From: Copromyces sp. CBS 386.78
Taxonomy: Eukaryota > Ascomycota > Sordariomycetes > Sordariales > Sordariaceae
NCBI GenBank assembly: GCA_030685235.1
Contig: MU839116.1
Span: forward strand, 186,001 to 250,000
Length of the DNA stretch: 64,000 nt
Direction: 5' to 3'
Shown: piece by piece, positions 57,800-64,000 of the stretch
Layout: the number at the start of each line of letters is the position of its first letter
How positions within the stretch are numbered: the first letter of the stretch is position 1
Made by a program: the position numbers and the translations under genes
The notes under the pieces: model-generated
What the model was told of the DNA's origin: nothing
Seen by the model: only the letters and a program-made list of their open reading frames with translations
Databases searched by the model: none

Positions 57800-58177
57800 A
57801 TGTCCGACGACGATTCTCAAGCCCAGGCCAACCTGATTTGGGAGACCATTCGACGCGGTGATCTGCCCCCCGGCCAGGAAGGCGATAATCCGTGGCCTGA
57901 TGTCAATATGGCAGCCCTATCCTCCCTCACCAAGGACCTTCTTGTCGCTCCGGCAGCGCTCCCAATCCCCGCCTACCCGCTTAAGACCAGCAATAACCCT
58001 TCACACCTTAACGAGCGCCACGATGGCAAGAAGCAACTCTTGTCGAAGGTTTACGTAAACCTGATCGCCGGTCCAGTCCCTCCTGACGCCCTCCAGGGTG
58101 TGAAATATGATGAGAGCAGCGAGGTCTTTGCAAGGATGGGTTTGGTTGACTCGAAGCATCTCGTCTTTGTCGAATGA
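57800..58177 (+). CDS. small protein of unknown function
   Basis: A single-exon product of 125 aa. It starts MSDDDSQAQANLIWETIRRG in the excellent context TTCACCATGTC, continues DLPPGQEGDNPWPDVNMAAL and LTKDLLVAPAALPIPAYPL, and ends GVKYDESSEVFARMGLVDSK-HLVFVE, followed by TGA and TAG. No known domain, signal peptide or membrane helix is visible. The frame is open well upstream, but the start context and sequence character favour this ATG. Composition is balanced and protein-like, so I judge it probably real. Confidence 0.6.
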   Translation: MSDDDSQAQANLIWETIRRGDLPPGQEGDNPWPDVNMAALSSLTKDLLVAPAALPIPAYPLKTSNNPSHLNERHDGKKQLLSKVYVNLIAGPVPPDALQGVKYDESSEVFARMGLVDSKHLVFVE

Positions 58178-59226
58178 TAGTACCTATGCCGGCAGTGGAA
58201 CGAGGCAGCTTAATGTCTTACAACGAGCAAATCGCGTCTAGAGGAGTTAGGATGAAAGCTACGAAGAGATAAAATCCGGTCTTTTTTAAATAGGGATGAG
58301 TCTGGAACCTTTTACCTGATGTCTACCGCTGATTGTTGGATGTCCGTGCCAGCCCTTTTAGGATTCGGATTTGTTACCGATCGAAATCCATTGTCTGACA
58401 GCGACCAAAATAAGCCTGGTTCTCGGCTGATTGGTCGTCCGTAGCATTCAAATTCCCAAAGACGCTATTGGTGTCGTCCCATGGGTAGTTCATTTTTTCC
58501 AAGACGGAGAAAATAACATCCCTCTAGGCGACATCCTCCCTTTCTCAGAAGGTTTCGGTTGGCCGCTACAAGACCCAGAGCAGTTTTCTCGAAATGGTAT
58601 CGATGGGCAGCTGCTGTACGCGCCAATCCATCCCGCGCCCAAACATAAGAATATCATACAATACACGATCACTTTACACCTCGCCATATATAATAGCCAG
58701 GAGAACCTTTTCAAACATTCCTGGGTCAATATGGGCATATCATACTCGGTCCCGTATAAGTGCCTCGATGTATGGCGGAAGTGGAAGGGATACAATGCCC
58801 CGACCCTAAATAATTAATCCTTTTTGGGCTTGATAATCTATTTTCGGGAAAAGGTACCTTCCGCGATAGCCAAAATTGAGAGAAATGCGCGGGAGAAGGG
58901 AAAGGAGCAAAGGAGCAAGGACTAAAGGGTGAAGTTGATAAAAACATCAGTTTTCGTTTGATGCCGACGGGACACACTCGTTGCTGTAGATAGTATCTTT
59001 AGGATTCATGTATACAGCGGAGAATCTGAACAAACACAAAGGGGACAGGCCTCCTTCAATGGCCAATCCGTGTTTTGCTTTCTTCCTCGCATCCCCAGCT
59101 CTTTATGAGCTAGGAGATTGCGATGAAAAAAGAGAAAAAAAGCCCAAAGGCCCAAAAACCAGAAAAAAAGGCATTGATCAGATCAACCCCTTTTTTTGCT
59201 GAGTTTATTGTTTCATGCCAGAGTCA
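58178..59226. other. intergenic, possible gene remnant
   Basis: A plus-strand frame at 58434-58817 has no ATG near its start but reads protein-like (IQIPKDAIGVVPWVVHFFQD, LGDILPFSEGFGWPLQDPEQ, YTITLHLAIYNSQENLFKHS) and ends APTLNN. An acceptor-like CCGTAG lies just before it. It may be an exon or remnant of unknown family. The rest shows nothing. Confidence 0.3.
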
Positions 59227-59781
59227 TTAGGTCGAATCACGCATCAAAGTGTCTCCCGACAACTTCTCCGCCTTCTCCGCCTTCCTCCGCTCCCTCCTTT
59301 TTCTCTCACGTCTCTTCTTGCCCTCGGACTTGAACTTCGACTTCGTCATCATCTTCTTGACTCCATCAGGTTGCGCCTTCTTACCTCCCTTCTTGCAACG
59401 AACGCACAGGCAACGAAAAAGCCCAGACTTGGCCAACTGGCAAGCCGAGGCATGACCGGCATGCTTCTTAGAGCGCGACACTCTGGGCGCCTTTGCAGGT
59501 CTCAGAGCAAGAGTCAAAGTGCGAGGAGGGTCAGGAAAAGTCGGCGCCGGCGACTGAGAGGGGAGGGCGGATTTATATGCAAGTGAGATCGCCAGCAACT
59601 TTTCCTTTACCTCCTCATCGCTCTTCGACTCGAGCTCCATGGCCTTCAGGACTGCCGAAAGATTGCTCATGTTGAAGGCATGGCAGACTTCCTCGCGCTT
59701 TTCGGTCGGTTCGGTAGGAGACATTTTGTTTTCTGTGAAATCGTGCGATCGAGAGTTCGAAAGTTCGGTTTGAGTGGTCAT
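59227..59781 (-). CDS. small basic protein of unknown function
   Basis: A single-exon product of 184 aa from the ATG at 59781 (MTTQTELSNSRSHDFTENKM). The frame stays open further upstream but only with TTG, so this ATG is preferred; another lies at residue 20. The N-terminal half has a short helical segment (NMSNLSAVLKAMELESKSDE, EVKEKLLAISLAYKSAL). The middle has a Cys/His group (HAGHASACQL, then RCLCVRCKKGGKK) that could bind a metal. The end is extremely basic (KFKSEGKKRRERKRRERRKA), like a nuclear or nucleolar signal. The family is not recognised. Confidence 0.6.
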   Translation of the reverse strand: MTTQTELSNSRSHDFTENKMSPTEPTEKREEVCHAFNMSNLSAVLKAMELESKSDEEVKEKLLAISLAYKSALPSQSPAPTFPDPPRTLTLALRPAKAPRVSRSKKHAGHASACQLAKSGLFRCLCVRCKKGGKKAQPDGVKKMMTKSKFKSEGKKRRERKRRERRKAEKAEKLSGDTLMRDST

Positions 59782-62329
59782 GAGTGATATTTTCGAAGTA
59801 GTGTGCGAAGTTGGAAGAAGAAGAGGAAAAGGAGGAACAAACGAAGGAGGAACGAGGCCCTTCTTATAGCAGTCCAGGATGCAGGCTGGCAACAAATTGG
59901 AAAGTCGGACTGTGCCCACCTGCAGCAATAAAATAAAATGATGCTTGACTCACTCCAAATGGGCGATTTGAGGCTCACGATAGATATGTGGGTGGCGGAA
60001 CCGGACGCAAGTGCTTGCATATTTGCACGCGTCGGACTTTCATCTGCAGCTCCCTTTGACCGGCGGCATCTTTTGCTTTCCTCACCCATTTACCATATCC
60101 CCGCACAAATTCTTTTGCCCGTATGTTTATCGCCGAAACGGCTTATGAGTTTCGACCGATATGAATAAACCGACTGAACCGGAGACGCAAAAAGACGAGG
60201 CTGATGGTAGTAGATACAGGTACCAAGGTATGTACGTGCCAAAGTTAAGAAAAGATAGCAAAACAAAGCAACAATCAGCGCATCCCTAAACACATGGCAA
60301 CACTCTATGGGTCTTCAAGCTGAGACTCAGTGCATCCTCGATTAACGAGCATCCCGATCCCCACGATCACCTCATCCACCACGAACCACTTCAGACACCT
60401 GAGCCATATCAGACCTCCAGCTCAAATGTGAATTCTTTGTCTTTCAAAAAATGCTCGAACTAAGAATATGGTCATCCTTCGTAAATCCGAGCCGGGGAAC
60501 ACGAGCTCGGAAGCAAATCTCTGAAGCCTAGAAGGGGCAACTGGTAAATGGTAATGGTTATGGAACAGAAGGAACGTATTCTTTTGGAGTTGCTTTTTCT
60601 GTTGGCGGTTTGACTTCCAGAAGGCTTTGGCTCCGGGAGTCGCACACATATGCTCTTGAAAGTTTCTGGGGTTACATTACCACGTCTACCAACTCGATCC
60701 AAAATGCTGCTATTGCTGTCGTGTATGGAAAGTAGGTACATGAAACCACCCCCGAAAATCTTCGGAAAACGGCCAAATGTCCTCTGAGAAATCATCCCCC
60801 ATGCCCGGGATGTGTTCCGTAACAGTAACCGGAGAAAACAACGACTTGGAACATTTCAAACCCGTGCCTGTTACGTACGTGCCTTGTGGAAAGAAGCAGA
60901 ACAAACAACGCCCAGGTTTTCTTCCCTGTAGTAAGCATTCAGGCCTACTTAGCTTCCATGGCACGTCATTCTTCCTTTTTCCAAATCCAAGTGGAAGCTG
61001 AAATCGAAGCATTCCATTCCACCCTGCCGGCATCAAGTTCCCATCGTGAGGCTCACTTCCGTTCCGAAATCCCCATATCTCGTGACGTTCGTTGTTGATC
61101 GCGCCCTACATCACAACAGACCTCCCAACCCGGAAAGCCATGAGACCTGCCTGACAAGCATACTTACTTCCCAAGGTTACCACTAGGTCTTCACATTCAT
61201 ATACACCTCTTCGAGCGTCTCCGGCAAAAAACCACCAGCGGATGGATGGGTCTCGAATTTCTTATAAGTTCATGCACGCCCCTCACGAATCACGATAGTA
61301 GGTACATATGCGCCAAGTCTTCCTCCTCCTGCAACGACCAAATTCCAGGTCCCGGATTCATAAAAGAAAAATGAATACCGTAAATAAGTCGCCCAGCAAC
61401 TTTTCGTAGAGTCGCGCGATGAAAGCGCCAGAACTGACAAGAGAGTGTCTGTGAAGAACCTTGAGAGAAAAGAAATGTTGTCGTAGACTTTACTTGGCTC
61501 AGGAGTTAATGCGATATGGCTCGTGCGCCTTTCTGCAAGGGGTCTTGGGTGTGTTAGGTTGCTTGATGATTTGTGGGTGTGTGCGTAGCGAAGTGAGGGT
61601 TGACCCATGCAACAGCCCTTGACTGACCGAGGCTCACCCAGGGCTCACATTGACTAACTTTTTGACATTCATGATACCATCTTCCCATCTTCTGTCTTGT
61701 TAATCTTTTCATGTTATGTTACTCTTTGGAACGATGGCAGTTTCCATCCATGTAAACATCGCCAATTTACACATGCGCAAAATCCATACGGCTCGCTTCA
61801 GCTATGAAAGGCCGTCACAAAACTGTGATAGGGATAAACTATAATGTGAAAACACATGGGCCAGAGTCCATGGGCGTTTTCCTCTTTTCAGGCAATATTC
61901 TAGGATTCGGTCTCAAATGTATAAAAAGAACGTTTGAAAGCGCGATAAGAGTATGTCCAAGGTCTATTGTACTGACTGTGACGTGTTGGGTTTTCTTTTA
62001 CGATCCCTCTGAGTAGGTAAAGATCACAGTCTTCACATTGCAATGTTGACGCCGAATACTAGTTGGCTGAGCAACAAAAAGAAAAACTAAACTTCTTTTG
62101 GGTATACTAACTAAGAAGCCAAGTACAAGCAAACTCCTAGATTCAATGACTTGGTCTACATGAACCACCAATATGAGCAATGCAACGCAATACCTGCTGA
62201 GCGCCAATTCTATGATCAACCAACCAAACACCCAGCCCTTATAAAACTCCAACCGCAACTCTAGGTGCTTTGAAATGTAACAAGCTAGTTCAGATGACCA
62301 CAGGCTTCGGGACCACATGCCCATGGCAT
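59782..62329. other. 2.5-kb intergenic region
   Basis: This spacer holds the promoter of the small basic gene and the 3' flank of the MIZ-finger gene. Short frames on both strands (60472-60795, 60777-61001, 61270-61608) have no codon bias or motifs. No tRNA, repeat or mobile element is recognised. Confidence 0.4.
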
Positions 62330-63814
62330 CTAGTCGTCGTCGATTTCGATCACCTCCACATTCGGCGGGGGCCCCGACCTCCTCGACAATGACCCAGCTA
62401 CACTGGGCGCCGGAGCAGGAGTCGCCGATGCGGTCTTGATCTTCTTTCGCCTGGGCTCCAGGTCCTCCCCATCGCTATCATCGTAGTTCTCGTCATCGTC
62501 CTGCATAACAACGGTCCATTTGCCGTCCGCCTCCACGTGTAAAGCCTTACTATACTGAGGCTTTCTGCCCGTGCGTTCCAGCTCCTTACGGACATTGAGC
62601 AAGAAACCATCGATCTGCAGATCGTATGGGCCTGCTATTTTATCACAGCCCGAAAGCGGACAGGCCCACTTGTCCGGGCTTGTTGGCTGGGGCGGGCATG
62701 CACATGCTTCGCCCTCATGACCACAAGGCACCTTAGACACCTGCCTCGTGTTCAGAAACGTTTGCAGGTCAAAACACTCCAGGTGGGTGCATGCACCACC
62801 TCGGACAGGTGTGTTGAACATGACGGATGAAAAGGGATCAGTCAGATCAATGGACAGGTATGGCACCGCAACTGAGACCTCATCATCGGCGCCGCTCCCG
62901 CTAAGTCGATCCTTGATGATTTGCAGAGTCTTCGACTCGGGAATCAGCCGATTCTTCCAAACGTCATTAACGATGGTGGAATGCCTCAAGGTCTCGACCA
63001 ACTCCACCGCGATGAAGAAATTGGGGCTCAGAGCGTGATTAACAGCTTCAACCTTGTTTTTCCCCAACTGGATCATTTCTGTAAGCTCGATGGACAAATC
63101 CTTCCCAAAATGGGATTTCCTCCGCATATCGAGGGGAACACCGTTGAAGCACATGAGAATGTCTGGCCAGTTCGACTGGGTAGCGTGCCAAACTTCATCC
63201 GCCACAACACCCTGCTGGTGGTTTTTGATTTGGCAACAGCGAATTCTCCAGCGCAGTGACTTGTGTGGTTGTCTGGCAATTGCTGCACCGTGCCTGTCGG
63301 TCATCACTCTCAACCGATATTGCTCATCAGTTACTTCGAAGGGGACCGTGTAGATACGCACATTTTCCGCCAGCTGGGTGGGCTTTGTGACTAGTTCCTT
63401 GACTGCTTGATACATCCGCTCTGTTTCTCCATCTACTACTGCTCGTCTGGGGCTTCGAACATGAGCTAGATGCAGTGCCATCAACATGGATCTCCTATCA
63501 GAAGCCTCGTAGGCATACTCTGACGGATGGATCGTAGTTCCTAGCGGAGGGACTAGCGGTAGGTCTGGGATGCGCGCGGGAGCTGGTTCGCGTGGGACCA
63601 TGTTTTGCGGTTGCTGCTGTATTTGCGGATTCTGCTGTACTTGGACTTGGGGAGAACGAGTAGGGGCTGTTTGGGCGGGGATGGGCATCGCGGTCTGCGG
63701 TTGAAGCTGTTGTTGCGCTTGTGCCCTCGCCGCGTACAGTTGCGCAGCCGAAGGAGTAATATTGGCGGCCGCGGCCATCGCAGCCATATTCCATTGCTGC
63801 CTTTGACTCACTGA

Positions 63815-63911
<97 letters not shown>

Positions 63912-64000
63912 ATTATTTGTTGTCGTCGGAGAGCCTCTTCCTGCTGCATTTGCTGCCACATTTGTGGAATTATTGCCTGGGTTTGTAGGCCACGCTGCTG
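62330..64000 (-). CDS. MIZ/SP-RING zinc-finger protein, polyglutamine-rich (5' end missing)
   Basis: At least 556 codons, open to the window edge, so the N-terminus is missing. The visible part begins Gln-rich and contains 32 consecutive Gln (63910-63815). A folded region follows (ENVRIYTVPFEVTDEQYRLR, KSLRWRIRCCQIKNHQQGVV, DILMCFNGVPLDMRRKSHFG, IQLGKNKVEAVNHALSPNFF), in the place of the PINIT-like domain of PIAS proteins. Then comes the SP-RING: CTHLECFDLQTFL, later KWACPLSGCDKIAGPYDLQI, with the usual Cys-His-Cys-Cys ligands. An Asp-rich segment and a short C-terminal tail VEVIEIDDD follow; VEVIEID resembles a SUMO-interacting motif. Family knowledge: such proteins act as SUMO E3 ligases or ZMIZ-type transcription co-regulators. 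Which of the two cannot be decided here. Confidence 0.88.
63815..63910. repeat. TTGCTG hexamer repeat encoding polyglutamine
   Basis: Sixteen perfect copies of TTGCTG (96 bp) on the plus strand read as alternating CAG-CAA glutamine codons in the MIZ-finger gene. The strict alternation shows the unit expanded as a hexamer rather than a triplet. Confidence 0.95.

Overview
The window reads as nuclear DNA of a filamentous ascomycete, most probably Neurospora or a close relative in the Sordariales. The evidence is many short introns (mostly 55-120 nt) with GTATGT/GTAAGT-type donors, CTAAC/CTGAC-like branch sites and CAG/TAG acceptors, C-ending codon bias in conserved genes, CAMMATG-like start contexts, long intergenic spacers, and proteins typical of Pezizomycotina (a Vac7 orthologue, a DUF2408 protein, a GH71 alpha-1,3-glucanase). 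I rebuilt splicing by hand; the exon sums of the spliced models are all divisible by three.

Layout. 0.3-5.5 kb: a VAP/Scs2 ER-tether protein (-) divergent from a UBA-zinc finger-UBX protein (+), then a YCII-domain protein with a probable mitochondrial presequence (+). 6.2-9.7 kb: a DUF2408 protein (-) divergent from ribosomal stalk protein P1 (+). 11.5-19.7 kb: two large intron-less, mostly disordered proteins of unknown function (-). 23.1-25.4 kb: ribosomal proteins L10/uL16 (-) and L30/eL30 (+), head to head over a 422-bp shared promoter. 28.7-30.9 kb: a coiled-coil protein (+). A gene-poor 6.6 kb follows, then Vac7 (37.5-40.7 kb, +) and a small unknown protein (42.6-43.1 kb, +).

45.4-47.5 kb carries the relic of a secreted GH71 alpha-1,3-glucanase with several in-frame stops and a frameshift. 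Next come an intron-containing tRNA-Asp (48.1 kb, -), an alpha-arrestin (-), and the 18S rRNA dimethyltransferase Dim1 (+). 53-59.8 kb is a patchwork of small unknown genes and codon-biased gene fragments on both strands, some without a start codon or with frameshifts. The right edge holds a polyglutamine-rich MIZ/SP-RING zinc-finger protein (-) cut by the window end.

Functional theme: mainly housekeeping. Ribosome function is prominent (P1, L10, L30, Dim1). Membrane traffic and lipid signalling are represented by VAP, Vac7 and the arrestin. Ubiquitin/SUMO pathways are represented by the UBX, arrestin PY-motif and SP-RING proteins. I found no CRISPR array, intact transposon, 5S rRNA gene or prokaryotic feature, and nothing that is clearly a new multi-gene system. 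The best leads are the stop-riddled GH71 gene with RIP-like changes, the gene-fragment zone at 54.4-58.8 kb, the structured long intron of the L10 gene, the L10/L30 shared promoter, and two diverged non-coding tandem repeats.
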